This document shows, piece by piece, positions 48,764 to 59,285 of a stretch of 64,000 bases of DNA. Source of the DNA: CAWCDJ01 sp963796675 (lineage in GTDB: Bacteria > Acidobacteriota > Terriglobia > Bryobacterales > Bryobacteraceae); assembly GCA_963796675.1 (NCBI GenBank), contig CAWCMS010000013.1:682001-746000 (forward strand). The letters are read 5' to 3'. The translations under genes and the position numbers were made by a program. Position 1 is the first letter of the stretch. The number at the start of each line of letters is the position of its first letter. The notes beneath the pieces were generated by a model, which was not told the origin of the DNA, did no database searches, and worked only from the letters and a program-made list of their open reading frames with translations.

Positions 48764-50837
48764 CTACGGCATCAGCTCGCGGACCAGCGCGTCGGCGCCG
48801 TATAGATTGCGCAGCACCTCGGTGATCGCAGCCGTGTGGACGGACACGGCGCGGTTGGCGGTGCCGTCGTAGACGAAGTCGCCGACCAGCGATTCGATGT
48901 TGCCGTCGAAGATCAGGCCTACGATCTCGCCATTGCGATTGATCACGGGCGAGCCGGAGTTGCCTCCGATGATGTCATTGGTGCTCACGAAATCGAGCGG
49001 TGTCGCGAGGTCGAGCCTGGTGCGGCCCTTTACGTATCGCTCGGGCAGTGCGAAGTCGCCCTTGGCGCCGAAGCTCAAAGCCCGATCGTAGAGGCCGTAA
49101 AACGTGGTGTGCGGCGGCGCCTTGGTGCCGTTCATCGGGTATCCCTTCACTTCGCCGTAGGAGAGCCGCAGAGTGAAGGTGGCGTCGGGATAGGTGCTCT
49201 TGCCGTACACGGCGAAGCGCGCCTTGCCCAGTTGTTCGCCGGCGCGGGCCAACACGCTTTGGACGTTCTCCTGCTTCCACTTGATGAGATCGCGGCGGAA
49301 GGGATCGATCTGCCTCGCCAGCACGATCATCGGGTCGTTTGATGCGGCTACGGCGGCGGCGCCTCCGGCCACCAGTTGGCGCCGGAATGCGGGATCGGCC
49401 AGCTTCGTGCCATCCACCAGAGCTGCCGCGGCCTGCTCGGGAGTACGGCCGTTCAGCAGGATCTTGAGGAACGGATCGTCAGGCCCCAGGCCGCTCCGGT
49501 CCCATTCGAGCGCGCCCGCCAACTGCGCCTTCTGCAGTTCCGGATACACAGGCGCCGGCGAGAACATCCGCAGCTTCAGCGAATCGAGCTGCGCGTCGTG
49601 GTAGCCGGGCAGGCGATCGCCATCCGGCTTCTGGATCTCGGCTACGTACTCCACGATGGTCGTCGCCATGCCGGCCAGCGAGGCTCCCAGGTCGCGATAA
49701 GCTTCCTGCTTGCGGCGCGCGCCGGCCTTCTTCACCGCGGCGGCAATCTCATCCCAGGCGCCGCCGTATGCGGCCTTCCACTGCGGGTTCGCCATCACCT
49801 TGTTACGGAACTCGGTTTCTTCGGCGGCCTTCCGGTCCATCACGCTCTTGGAAAGCAGCCCCTGGTATTGGCCCTCGCCGCACCTTGACGCTGTTCTCGA
49901 GTCCGAAGATCGCGGAGGCCGCCTGCCGGGCCTGCTCGGGGCCGCGCGCCGCGTACTGCTTCAATACCGCGAGGCGCTGCCGCAGGCTCTTGAGAGTGAG
50001 CGGCAATGATTCATCGCGCATGGCTTCGAGCTGTGCCAAGGTGTCCATCCGCGCGGTGGAGCCGGGATTTCCCGAAACGAAGACCAGCTCACCTTCCGAC
50101 GCGCCCTTGGGATTCCACTTCAGGTAATTCGTGCTGTCGACGGGCTTGCCGTTCTCGTAGACGCGGAACAGCGCCATATCGATGTCGTACCGCGGATAGG
50201 TGAAGTTATCGGGATCGCCGCCGAAGAAGGCGATCTGCTCCTCGGGCGCGAAAACCAGCCGCACGTCGGTGTACTTCTTATAGCGATAGAGCCAGTATTC
50301 GCCGCCCTGATAGAGCGTCACCACGTCGGAGCGCAGTCCGGTCTTCTGGAGGCTTTCGCGTTCGATTTCGGCGATCACCGCCCGCCGCGCCGCGAACTCC
50401 GCAGCCGGTGTCTTCGCCTGCTTCACGGCATTCATTACGCGGTTGGTCACATCTTCCATCGACACCAGGACGTTGACTTCGAGGTCCGGCGACTTCATCT
50501 CCTGATCCGGCGTAGCCGCGTAGAACCCGTCGCGGATGTAGTCGTGCTCCTGGGTGGAGTTCTTTTGCAGTTGGCCGCGCGCCACGTGGTGGTTCGTCAG
50601 CAGCAGCCCGTGAGGGCTGACGAAGGAACCGGAGCCGCCATCGTTCAGGCGGACACTCGAGAGCCGGACGTGGTCGAGCCACTGCTGCGATGGTGTGAAA
50701 CCATACTGCTGCTGGAGCTGTTTCAGAGGCGGGTTGTCGAAGGTCCACATGCCTTCGCCCGCGAATGTGGGGGTGCTCCACAGGGCGCTGCAAACGGCCG
50801 CCACAGCGATGCGGCCCTTCAATTTGTCGAAAATCAT
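48764..50837 (-). CDS. S46-family dipeptidyl peptidase, one frame break
   Basis: About 690 residues, an exported serine peptidase of the DPP7/DPP11 family that releases N-terminal dipeptides. Signal peptide RIAVAAVCSALWSTPTFAG. Catalytic His region SPHGLLLTNHHVARGQLQ; catalytic Ser region NDIIGGNSGSPVINRNGEIV. The frame breaks near 49880 (before VMDRKAAEETEFRNKVM). The residue 18 positions after the Ser, which sets P1 preference in characterised members (Arg for acidic, Gly for hydrophobic), is Gly in FDGNIESL, so a DPP7-like preference is inferred. It fits with the prolyl oligopeptidase as part of peptide scavenging. Confidence 0.88.
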
Positions 50838-50886
50838 AGAAACGACTCCCAAACCCCTTATAGTAGACCGGGTTGAGCCAGGATCT

Positions 50887-53800
50887 CTACTGTTTTTCGG
50901 GGGCGCGCCGCACCAGTTGCCGGCTGAAGTGGTGCGCCAGGTTACGATCAGGCAGGAGCAGCGCGGTTTCGAGCAGTGCCCGCCCTTCGTCCGCATGGCC
51001 CCGGTCGAGCCGCAGCATGGCCGAAATCAGTGCGTTCCAGCTCGATTCGGCGCTGGGCGCCCGTGCCGCGTCGAGGCGCGTGGTCCATTCGGCCGGGTGG
51101 AAGTCCGGGAGTTGCCGCGCCAGTTCATAAGCGAACACCAGGCTGGAGGCATTCGCATCGGTACCCATGGCCCGGACGCGTGCGGCGGCGCGATCGGCGC
51201 GGCCGCAGCGGATCTCCGCCTCGCCGAGCGACGCCTGGTTCGGCGCCGCGGAAAGGAAATGGTCGAGCCCGTCGCGCGTGGCGAGCGCGGCCACCGGCGC
51301 TCCCAGGTGATCGACAATGTCGAGCGCCTCCGTGCAGCGTCCGGAGCGCGCCAGCGATTGGGCCTCGAGCGCACGCACCCGAATCCAGACCTGCCGCACG
51401 TTGAGCCCACCCTCCTCGCGCGCAAAGTACCGGCCCTCGAATAACGCCTTCGCTTCGGCGAAGCGGCCGGCCTCGGCATCGCTCAGCGCCAGGTCGTAGA
51501 CCATCGACACCGGCATCCCGGCGCGGTCCGGATAGCGTTCGAGGGCCGCGGCGGTCTCGGCCGCCGGCTTCGCCAGCACGGCAAGCGCGGTGCTGAGCCC
51601 CGTGTACAGTTCGGTGTTCGAAGCGTCGACCGAAAGGCCGGCGTGGAATGCTTCTGCGGCGGCGGGTACGTCGTGCTTGATGCGGAGCAGCGTGCGCCCC
51701 AGGTTGGCATCCAGCACCGGAATCGACGGGTTCAGGCTCTTCGCCCTTCGCCATTCCGCGATGGCGTCATCCACCCGCCCGGAAGCCATCCGCAACGAGC
51801 CCAACAGGAAATGCGCGGTCGCATCTTGCGGACGTTCCTGGACGGCGGCCTGAATCACGGCGAGTGTCTCGGCGCCGCTGGGGAAGACATAGGCCGTCGG
51901 CAGTTTCGCGGCGGCATCGTAATCGGCGGCAGCGGACTCCCTGAGTTTCCCGTGGCAGAAGGCACGATAGTAGGCGGCCACCGGATCCTTCTGTGGCAAA
52001 GGCACTCCCGGCTCGGCCTGTTCCACGGGCGGCTGCGGGTACTCGCGCGACAGAATGGCCAGCGCTTCGCGCCACCGTCCGAGCCGCATACAGGTAGCGG
52101 CGGTTTCGAGCACGCGCGACGCTTCGGGTGCGAGCGTCTTACCGCGCAGGATGGCGAGTTCTTCGCGGGCGCGCGGGTCGTCGGGCGCTTCGGCCAAATA
52201 TGCCTCGGCGCGCACTTCCTCCCCTTCGCGCGCCAGCAGTTCCGCGAGCTTCAAGCTTCCGGCGGCGCGGAATTGCGGCGTGCGTCGGGCAGTTTCATAG
52301 GCGAGCCGGGCCTCGCGGGTGTGCCCGAGACCGTCATACGCCAGCCCGAGATAGTAGGCGACCTCGCCGTCATATGTGGCGCGCGCCTGCGCCGGCTCGA
52401 GCCAGCGGACGGCGTCCGAATAGCGAAGCAGCGCCGCTGCCAGGCGCCCGGCTGCGACCGCCAGTGCCGGCTCGTGCTGCGCCGCCTGCTCGTAGGTGTC
52501 GTAGGCCGCGAGCAGATTTCCATTGAGTTCGAGATCGGTCCCCGCCTCGAGCGGCCCGCCGGCCGGCGGATGCGGCTGCGGACCCACCCGCACATCCTTT
52601 TCGGGGGTCCAGTCGTAGACGCCTTCCGTCTGCCGCATCAGTTTGCGTCCCGAGGCATCCACCAATGCAAAAGTCAGCGGCCCCTTGGGAGCATCCGCCA
52701 GTTCGAGCGTCCAGACGCGTTCCGGCGCCAGGTCCACCGTCTCTTCCTTCACAACGCGCGCGCCATCGAGCACCCGCACTTTCGCGCCCGCGATGGCTCG
52801 GTTGGCGTTGAAGCCCGCCACCAGCTTGCCGCCTTCGCGCCGCAGGGAAAGGACGCCGGCAAGATTCGCGCGGGTGATGCCGCCGATTTTCCGCACCGGC
52901 ATCCAGTATTCGCTGAAGTGGATTCTCTGGCGCGGTTCGAGGAAGGCGTAGGTCTCCTGATTCCGCATGAGGCCGGCCTGCACTTCCACGTATCCGCTGT
53001 TGTCATCGGAAAGTGCGCGGCGCCAGTCGAGCCCGTCGGCATCCACGCCCCACGACCAGATCTTCTTCGCCGGCAGGTCCGCGTAGTCGGCGTAGTGCAC
53101 CACGCCGGTCGCAGTGTGCGGATGGTAGATCCCCATGAACGGCTCGCGGCTGCCGTAGACGAAGCGGGAGACGGTTCCGCTGGTCTCCTTTGCGATCACG
53201 CTCTGGTCGAGGCCGGCGGAATTCACCGGCCAGGTATCGACGTCGGCGAAACCGTGAGCGGCGCTCCACCGCATCGGGTAGCAGATTCGCGAATCGTCCC
53301 ACACCCGCACGGCTGCGTTGTTCCACCAGTAGAAGCGGTGCCGCACGTCGCTGCGGTTATAGAGCGTCACCCGCTCTTCGAGCACTGTCGAAGCGGGCGC
53401 GAGCCGCAGTTCCACCGTCCACTGCATGCCGTAGGGGCGGTCGATATTGCCCACGAAGATCGACGCGCTACCGTCGGCGTTCTTCGCGATCGAGAAATCC
53501 ACCGGCGACATCGACACCCAGTTGTGCGACACGGGAAAGTTGAATTCGATCCCGAAGGCTGCCCATGCGCCGCGGTAGCCGATCTGCGCCTTCTTGATTG
53601 ATGGGTTGGCGTAGAACATCGGCTGCCCGCTCAGCTTGTCGATGCAGGTGTAGAGGTGGCCGCCGATATCGGGCAGCACCGAGCACTTGAGGTATTCGTT
53701 CTCGAGATAGAGCGCCCGCCATGCCGTATCGACACGCTTTCCGGTGAGGTTCATGCGCAGCGTGTAGGGATAGTTGAAGCGCGTTCCGGCAAACTGGTCG

Positions 53801-53937
53801 AATGCAGGATTGGGGTCGGCCGCCCCTTCCTGGTAAGTGGGGAGCGTGAGCACGCCCTGCCACACACGGACATCGGCGGCCGCCGCGTCCGCGCAGAAAG
53901 CGATCACTGCCGCCAGGCACCAGACTTTCACTTTCAT
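50887..53937 (-). CDS. secreted DUF5107/TPR protein
   Basis: 1016 residues. Signal peptide KVWCLAAVIAFCADAAAAD. Residues about 25-370 form a DUF5107 domain, a galactose-mutarotase-like beta sandwich (RALYLENEYLKCSVLPDIGG, HLYTCIDKLSGQPMFYANPS, GIEFNFPVSHNWVSMSPVDF). Residues about 480-1010 are TPR-like helical repeats (AAGRLAAALLRYSDAVRWLE; AYYLGLAYDGLGHTREARLA). DUF5107/TPR proteins occur next to carbohydrate genes and may bind or process glycans. The start ATG overlaps the stop of the upstream gene (ATGA), so the two large proteins are translationally coupled. Confidence 0.85.
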   Translation of the reverse strand: MKVKVWCLAAVIAFCADAAAADVRVWQGVLTLPTYQEGAADPNPAFDQFAGTRFNYPYTLRMNLTGKRVDTAWRALYLENEYLKCSVLPDIGGHLYTCIDKLSGQPMFYANPSIKKAQIGYRGAWAAFGIEFNFPVSHNWVSMSPVDFSIAKNADGSASIFVGNIDRPYGMQWTVELRLAPASTVLEERVTLYNRSDVRHRFYWWNNAAVRVWDDSRICYPMRWSAAHGFADVDTWPVNSAGLDQSVIAKETSGTVSRFVYGSREPFMGIYHPHTATGVVHYADYADLPAKKIWSWGVDADGLDWRRALSDDNSGYVEVQAGLMRNQETYAFLEPRQRIHFSEYWMPVRKIGGITRANLAGVLSLRREGGKLVAGFNANRAIAGAKVRVLDGARVVKEETVDLAPERVWTLELADAPKGPLTFALVDASGRKLMRQTEGVYDWTPEKDVRVGPQPHPPAGGPLEAGTDLELNGNLLAAYDTYEQAAQHEPALAVAAGRLAAALLRYSDAVRWLEPAQARATYDGEVAYYLGLAYDGLGHTREARLAYETARRTPQFRAAGSLKLAELLAREGEEVRAEAYLAEAPDDPRAREELAILRGKTLAPEASRVLETAATCMRLGRWREALAILSREYPQPPVEQAEPGVPLPQKDPVAAYYRAFCHGKLRESAAADYDAAAKLPTAYVFPSGAETLAVIQAAVQERPQDATAHFLLGSLRMASGRVDDAIAEWRRAKSLNPSIPVLDANLGRTLLRIKHDVPAAAEAFHAGLSVDASNTELYTGLSTALAVLAKPAAETAAALERYPDRAGMPVSMVYDLALSDAEAGRFAEAKALFEGRYFAREEGGLNVRQVWIRVRALEAQSLARSGRCTEALDIVDHLGAPVAALATRDGLDHFLSAAPNQASLGEAEIRCGRADRAAARVRAMGTDANASSLVFAYELARQLPDFHPAEWTTRLDAARAPSAESSWNALISAMLRLDRGHADEGRALLETALLLPDRNLAHHFSRQLVRRAPEKQ

Positions 53938-56705
53938 TTCGCTGCCCCGCTTTCGACCTTTTGGGTCCACTCGGTTTCCACGTTTTCGAAGAATGCGCCC
54001 TGGAATTGTCCCGGCCGCAATCCTTCGGGCAGAGCCATTTCCAGGCGATGCTCCACATCGGGCGCCAGCCACGATACATCCGCATAGAACCCGGTGAAGT
54101 TCCGGCGGTTCGCCCTTACCGAAGCGTACGCCTTCCGCACCTCCACCGGTCTGCCGTCGATCTTCAGACCGAGCGTCCACCGGTCGTCGGGTTCGGCGAA
54201 CTGCACATAGAGGAGCAGGCGCTCGGGCATGAGCCAGGTGCTGCGCGCATCTTCGGCGGTCCACGGCAGCGGCCACGCGCTGCGCCGCGCCGTCAGCTGG
54301 TCGAAGATCCGCTTCGGTATTCGGAAGCGGCCGTCTTCCGGCACTTGCTGGTAATGGCGGAAGGGCGCGCCCGCGAAGGTTACGGGCACTTCGAGCATTC
54401 CACCTTTCGCCGGCCGTGACGGCATGGGAACGCCGTTGATTTCGACCGCGTCCGCTTTCCCGCCGTCGATCAGAAGGGTCTCGCTAGTGCCTGCCTCGCC
54501 GCGAACGCCGGTGACGCGTGCGACGCGGCCCTCCACGGTCACCCGCCCAGGAGCATTGAAAACGTGCGGACCTTCCTCTCTCGGGTCCCCTTCGGGCACG
54601 ATTTCGAGGACCAGCGCCGCCCCGCCGTCAAGGGTCCGGGTGACCGAATCTCCCCCCGACCAGACGCCCGCGCCGGGCTTTCCGATGAGCCGCTCCTCGA
54701 GCGGATACACTTCGGACAGGAGATACTTGCGCTTTCCGGTCAGCCCGATGGTTTCATCGAGCGTGAAGGTCGCGTCCACCCGGCGCGCGTTCGGATTGAA
54801 GAGGAAGAGGAAGCCCGAGTCGCGGTAGATAGCGGCGGTTCCATCGGCCTTCCCCAACGCCGGCTGGCCGAGAATGGTGCGGGTGTGACGCAGGTATTCC
54901 TTATTCAGGTCCGCCCAGTCGATCCAGTGGCGGAACCACTTGGCGTCCTCGTCGCGGAAGTGGCGGAACTCGTCGAGATTGCGCGCGGGGATCATGTTGA
55001 TCACGTTGTTCCAGCCGGCGACGGCGATCGAGGAGAGCAGCGAGTAGCGCCAGCCGAGATAATCCCAGTCGCGTTGTCGAAACGGCAGCGGCACGTCGTC
55101 GGACGGAGTTACCTCCATCGGCATCTTGCCGGTGTCGTCGTTGCGCGCGGTCTGGTGCGTGATAAAGCCCGGCACGATCTCGCTCGGGGCGAATTCGTAA
55201 TTGCGATACCAATAAGCCGTGTAGCGCTCGCGGTCAGCCGAGACGCGGTCGAGTTTCAGATCGGGGAAGGAGACGAAACTTTCCGGCTGCTCATCGGTCG
55301 AGGTCGGATGCGGATAGTTTCCCGCCAGCCACGACCAGGGCCCGTAGTATTGGTACGCCTGACGGCCGTCGATCACAATTTCCGGGAAGTCGGCGCGCAG
55401 CCGCTCCATGACGCTCCGCCATCCCCGCCATTGCGCGTACTCGCTGCGCCCCGCCTGATTCAGGAAAGTGTGATCGAACGAATAGCCCGCCACTCCGGTG
55501 TGCCGCAGGAACCCTTCCAGCGCCGAGGCCAGCCAGTTCTGGAACGAATACACCCCCAGGTTGGCGCGCGTGCCGTTCTGATCGAGCAGCCACTCGCGGC
55601 TCTGCGTAAACCCCAGCACGGGATAGACGTAAGCCAGCAGGCCGAGGTGCTTGAGTTGCGCGTAGTCGAGCATCTCCCGCACGGATGCCGGCAGGGCTCC
55701 GGCCGAAGGGTTCCACTCGTCCCGGCGGATCTTCTGCCCCATGCCGAGCCAGAGGGTGTTTTCCCAATGCCAGTCATCGCGGCTCAACCGCCGCCGCGAG
55801 ACGTCGGAATTCGAGGGAGCGAACAGCACCTGTTCCGCGCCGAGCTTCGCCGCCATATCGAGAATGCGTTTATACTCTTCGCGTCCTTCGGGCCTGGCGA
55901 TATCGATCTGGTAATCGTTCACGCACCAGCCCACCATCAGGTTCGCCGGGTGCGCGGGCTTATAGAGAAGGAAGGCCCTCACCAGGTCCGTAAACGCCTC
56001 GACTTCGGCTTTGTCCATGCCGGCGGTTTGGTCGGCGGGCCCCATTTTCCACTCGGCGAGCATGTGCTCCGGCACGATGCTGCCGGAGAGTTCGTACGGC
56101 GCCAGCAGGCCACAGTCGGCGGCAAAGGTGCCTGCCATCGATTCCCAATCCATGTCGGGCAGGTAGCGCAGCGTGAAATTGCCGCCGTCGCGGTCGAATT
56201 TCAGGAACGGATTCTCGGCGGTCACCAGCAGCCCGTGCTGCGCGTCGAATCGCAGACAGCCGCCGTAATCGCCCATGCGGCGGCGAATGGTGTACACGCT
56301 CCGCGGGCTCGCCTCCAGGGCATCGCGGAAGATCGTGATTTCGTTGATGTGGAAGGTGCCGGCCACGGTGGAGGTGATGCGAATCCGCTTGCTCACAAAC
56401 CGCCAGTCGGGGCGCAACTCGTAAGTCACGTCGATGCGGAATCGCCCGGCATCGAACGCATATCGCATGGCGCTCTCGCCCGGCAATGGGTCGGGCTTGC
56501 CGAGCGAGGCAGAGTCGTAGACCTTACCGTCCAGTGTGACCGCGAAATCGTCCTTCGAGAAGCGGTAGACCGCGCCGGTCGCACGGTCGCGCAGTGCGGT
56601 CATTCCTCGCTCACCGAACTCGGCGGAGACCTTCCCGTTCGAGAGACTTGCCCCCGCCATCGCCGCGGGAAGCAGAATCAGAACCGCTAACGCTCTCCTG
56701 TCCAC
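53934..56705 (-). CDS. large secreted protein resembling glycoside hydrolases (function unknown)
   Basis: About 923 residues. I take GTG 56705, giving the signal peptide MDRRALAVLILLPAAMAGAS; a TTG at 56729 is also open. Residues about 20-210 look like a beta-sandwich (GKVSAEFGERGMTALRDRAT, GTFHINEITIFRDALEAS). The middle (about 250-640) looks like a TIM barrel: DMAAKLGAEQVLFAPSNSD, KHLGLLAYVYPVLGFTQS, GYSFDHTFLN and SIAVAGWNNVINMIPA are separate strand-ends. A C-terminal beta region follows. It resembles the alpha-galactosidase-like layout but I cannot assign a GH family or the catalytic acids. Coupled to the DUF5107/TPR gene. Confidence 0.7.
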   Translation of the reverse strand: MDRRALAVLILLPAAMAGASLSNGKVSAEFGERGMTALRDRATGAVYRFSKDDFAVTLDGKVYDSASLGKPDPLPGESAMRYAFDAGRFRIDVTYELRPDWRFVSKRIRITSTVAGTFHINEITIFRDALEASPRSVYTIRRRMGDYGGCLRFDAQHGLLVTAENPFLKFDRDGGNFTLRYLPDMDWESMAGTFAADCGLLAPYELSGSIVPEHMLAEWKMGPADQTAGMDKAEVEAFTDLVRAFLLYKPAHPANLMVGWCVNDYQIDIARPEGREEYKRILDMAAKLGAEQVLFAPSNSDVSRRRLSRDDWHWENTLWLGMGQKIRRDEWNPSAGALPASVREMLDYAQLKHLGLLAYVYPVLGFTQSREWLLDQNGTRANLGVYSFQNWLASALEGFLRHTGVAGYSFDHTFLNQAGRSEYAQWRGWRSVMERLRADFPEIVIDGRQAYQYYGPWSWLAGNYPHPTSTDEQPESFVSFPDLKLDRVSADRERYTAYWYRNYEFAPSEIVPGFITHQTARNDDTGKMPMEVTPSDDVPLPFRQRDWDYLGWRYSLLSSIAVAGWNNVINMIPARNLDEFRHFRDEDAKWFRHWIDWADLNKEYLRHTRTILGQPALGKADGTAAIYRDSGFLFLFNPNARRVDATFTLDETIGLTGKRKYLLSEVYPLEERLIGKPGAGVWSGGDSVTRTLDGGAALVLEIVPEGDPREEGPHVFNAPGRVTVEGRVARVTGVRGEAGTSETLLIDGGKADAVEINGVPMPSRPAKGGMLEVPVTFAGAPFRHYQQVPEDGRFRIPKRIFDQLTARRSAWPLPWTAEDARSTWLMPERLLLYVQFAEPDDRWTLGLKIDGRPVEVRKAYASVRANRRNFTGFYADVSWLAPDVEHRLEMALPEGLRPGQFQGAFFENVETEWTQKVESGAAK

Positions 56706-56725
56706 CCCATTGATGATAGGCCGAT

Positions 56726-57610
56726 TCAACGGCGGCGAGTGCCCGGTTTCTTCTCCGTCACGGCCGCGTCCAGCCGCGCGCCCAACTCCTCGAAGCCCGG
56801 ACGAGGGCCGTTCCAGCGCAGTTCCTCGACGTCGGCGAACAGCGCGATATCGGTGCGGAGCGTGGCCAGCGTGCGGAAGAGCAGCGCTGCCTCACGCTGG
56901 CTCGCGAGCGTTGCCGCCAGCGTGCCGGCGCCCGTGACATTGACGCTCCAATCGCGCCAGTCCGCCGGAATGCATTCGAGATGGCGGAATTTGCGGAGCA
57001 CCGCGGCTGTGGACTTCGCGCCCCAGCCCGGCAGCCCCGGGTAGCCGTCGGCCGAATCGCCGACCAGCGCCAGGTAATCGGGAATCGATTCGGGCTCGAC
57101 GCCGAACTTCCGTACCACGCCCTCCTGGTCGAGCGTCTCTTTCGTGCGGCGGTTCAACTGCACGACGCGCGTGCCGCGCACGCACTGCGCCAGGTCCTTG
57201 TCGGGCGTGCAGACGACCACGCGCTCCACGCGTCCATCCTGCGCGGCAGCGGCGGCTCCCGCAGCCAGTGCGTCATCGGCTTCGAACTCGACCATGGGCC
57301 ATACCACCACGCCCGCCGACTGCAGCACCTCTTCGAGCAGGGGAAACTGCTCCAGCAGGTCGGGTGGAACTCCCTCGCTCGTCTTATAACCGGCCCACAG
57401 GCCGTTGCGGAAGGATTCGATCACATGGTCCGTCGCCACGGCCACGTGGGTCGCACCGCCGTGAATCATTCCCAGGACGGACGCCAGTACGCCGCGCACC
57501 GCGCCCACTTCGCGGCCGTCGCGATCCTTTGCGGGCGGCACGGCGTAGTAGTGGCGGAAGAGTTCATAGGTGCCGTCGACCAGATGGATTTCCAGGGTGG
57601 ACTCCTGCAC
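56726..57610 (-). CDS. stand-alone 5'-3' exonuclease (PolA N-domain/FEN-like)
   Basis: 294 residues from GTG 57610. Metal-ligand and catalytic blocks: IHLVDGTYELFRHYYAVPP, FEADDALAAGAAAAAQDG, VVCTPDKDLAQCVRGTRVVQ and the helix-hairpin-helix VGDSADGYPGLPGWGAKSTA. The first motif (LVDGTY) and the two-Asp blocks match the 5' nuclease family. It lacks a polymerase domain. It could remove RNA primers or flaps in place of PolA's domain. Adjacent divergent DUF488 gene, 73 bp between starts. Confidence 0.88.
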   Translation of the reverse strand: MQESTLEIHLVDGTYELFRHYYAVPPAKDRDGREVGAVRGVLASVLGMIHGGATHVAVATDHVIESFRNGLWAGYKTSEGVPPDLLEQFPLLEEVLQSAGVVVWPMVEFEADDALAAGAAAAAQDGRVERVVVCTPDKDLAQCVRGTRVVQLNRRTKETLDQEGVVRKFGVEPESIPDYLALVGDSADGYPGLPGWGAKSTAAVLRKFRHLECIPADWRDWSVNVTGAGTLAATLASQREAALLFRTLATLRTDIALFADVEELRWNGPRPGFEELGARLDAAVTEKKPGTRRR

Positions 57611-57683
57611 AACCTTACCCGATCCGCCGCGGACCGGGCAACCCTGCTCTGCCGCCTTTGTGACACACTGGCGGTGAAGAATT

Positions 57684-58070
57684 ATGTCGATCTTCATTGT
57701 GCGGCTCGGCACCCCGCGGCGCTCGGGAGAGGGCGTGCGGATCGGCACGGTCCGCCGGCCACCGCGCGGCGTGGCCAGGGAAGATTTCTCGCGCCTCGAT
57801 TACTACGACGTCTGGTTTCCCAACCTTTCGCCGAGCGCCGAACTGGTGAAGGAGGCGCTCCATGCGGAGGACGAGCGCTCGATTGCGGCCTTCCGCCGCA
57901 AGTTCCGGCATGAGATGAGCGCGCCCGATCGCAGCCGCGAACTGGATGTTCTGGCCGCGCTCTCGCACCACACCAACCTGGCGGTGGGCTGCTATTGCGA
58001 GGACGAGCACCGCTGCCACCGCTTCGTGCTACGGGAGCTGTTGCGCGAGCGCGGCGCCGACGTGGTTTGA
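57684..58070 (+). CDS. DUF488-domain protein
   Basis: 128 residues. MSIFIVRLGTPRRSGEGVRI starts the fold and AVGCYCEDEHRCHRFVLREL, with its CYC...RCHR signature, ends it. These are the conserved DUF488 positions. The family has no established reaction. The Cys/His cluster could bind metal or be redox-active. Convergent with the MFS gene, 8 bp between. Confidence 0.82.
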   Translation: MSIFIVRLGTPRRSGEGVRIGTVRRPPRGVAREDFSRLDYYDVWFPNLSPSAELVKEALHAEDERSIAAFRRKFRHEMSAPDRSRELDVLAALSHHTNLAVGCYCEDEHRCHRFVLRELLRERGADVV

Positions 58071-58078
58071 GGCCCCGC

Positions 58079-59224
58079 CTACCCGGTGGCCGGAACCGCG
58101 CGCGGCCGGCGGCTGAGCTCGATCGTGAATACCATCATGGTCGCGATGCCCACGCAGGCTAGCGCGATCCAGAACGGTGCGTTCAATCCCCAGTGGCCGG
58201 CCGCTGCCCCGGCGACCGCGGAACTGGCTGCCACGAAGAGGTCGTAGAAGGCATTGAGCGCGCCCAGCGCCGAGGCGCGTTCCTCGATCGGCACATGGTT
58301 CACGACCACCGAGGCCAGCGCCGGCCAGGGGAAGGAATAGCCCAAGCCCACGAGCAGCGCAGCCGGAACGTCGAAGCGCGGGCCCAGGCCGGCGACGATC
58401 CCGGCGAGCCCGACCGCGAGAAACGCATAGCCCGCCAGCAGGCTGCGTTTCGGCCCCATCCGGTCAGGCAAGCCGCCGAAGGCCGCCCGCCCGAAGAGCA
58501 CCGCGAAGGCGAATGCCGGGAAGGCCCAGGCTGACCCGTGGCCTCGCTGCCGCAGGAGCAGAATGAGAAAGCCCGCCATCGCCGCATAGGTCACGTTCCC
58601 CAATCCGAGCATGACGCCCGGCAGCAGCACCGGCGGAGGCAGCCAGCGCGTGGGGACGTGCTGGTGCGGCCGAGGCTGTTCGTCCATTACGGATACCATC
58701 ACCAGCACCGCGATCGACGAAGCGGTGAGGAACAGCGCGACCGATGCCATGGTCCCCAAGGCCTGCCCGATGGCCGGTCCCACTGAAACGCCACCCCAGA
58801 TTCCGGAGGAAAGGTAGCCGAGCGTTTCCGCGCGGCGATTGTGCGGAGCAAGGTCGACCGCCCAGGCCACCGCGGCGGTGACGAAGAAGCCCTCCCCCAG
58901 GCCGTGCAGCACGCGCCCGAGAGTCATGGCGCGCAGTCCGAACAGGGGCAGGTACAGCAGGCCCGCGAGCGCGCAGAAGACCATGCCGAGCAATAGGGTG
59001 ATGCGGCGGCCTTTGCGGTCGGCGGTCTTGCCGGCCAGAAGGCGCCCTAGCAGGGCGAAGGCCGACGAGAGTCCGATCAGCAGCCCCGTTAGAAAGGTCG
59101 AGGCGCCTGCCTGTTCATGGAGATACACCGGGAGCATCGGGATGACCGCCCCAAAGCCCAGCATTCCCACAAACGCAGCAACGACTATCCTCCAGATCCG
59201 CGACCCCATACCCAAATTTATCAT
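58079..59224 (-). CDS. MFS transporter
   Basis: 381 residues with about 11-12 hydrophobic helices. GKTADRKGRRITLLLGMV is the loop 2-3 MFS motif (G-x-x-x-D-R-x-G-R-R) and LHGLGEGFFVTAAVAWAVDL is a conserved helix-4 region. The second half repeats the pattern with GGLPDRMGPKRSLLAGYAFL. The C-terminal half ends VPIEERASALGALNAFYDLF. Substrate unknown; the family includes drug and sugar efflux proteins. ATG 59224 is chosen; ATG 59209 is possible. Confidence 0.85.
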   Translation of the reverse strand: MINLGMGSRIWRIVVAAFVGMLGFGAVIPMLPVYLHEQAGASTFLTGLLIGLSSAFALLGRLLAGKTADRKGRRITLLLGMVFCALAGLLYLPLFGLRAMTLGRVLHGLGEGFFVTAAVAWAVDLAPHNRRAETLGYLSSGIWGGVSVGPAIGQALGTMASVALFLTASSIAVLVMVSVMDEQPRPHQHVPTRWLPPPVLLPGVMLGLGNVTYAAMAGFLILLLRQRGHGSAWAFPAFAFAVLFGRAAFGGLPDRMGPKRSLLAGYAFLAVGLAGIVAGLGPRFDVPAALLVGLGYSFPWPALASVVVNHVPIEERASALGALNAFYDLFVAASSAVAGAAAGHWGLNAPFWIALACVGIATMMVFTIELSRRPRAVPATG

Positions 59225-59285
59225 TTCGAGGAGGATGTCCCCGGTTGCGCCGCGCGCATCGGCCCGGCACGATGGGGGCGGAGTG

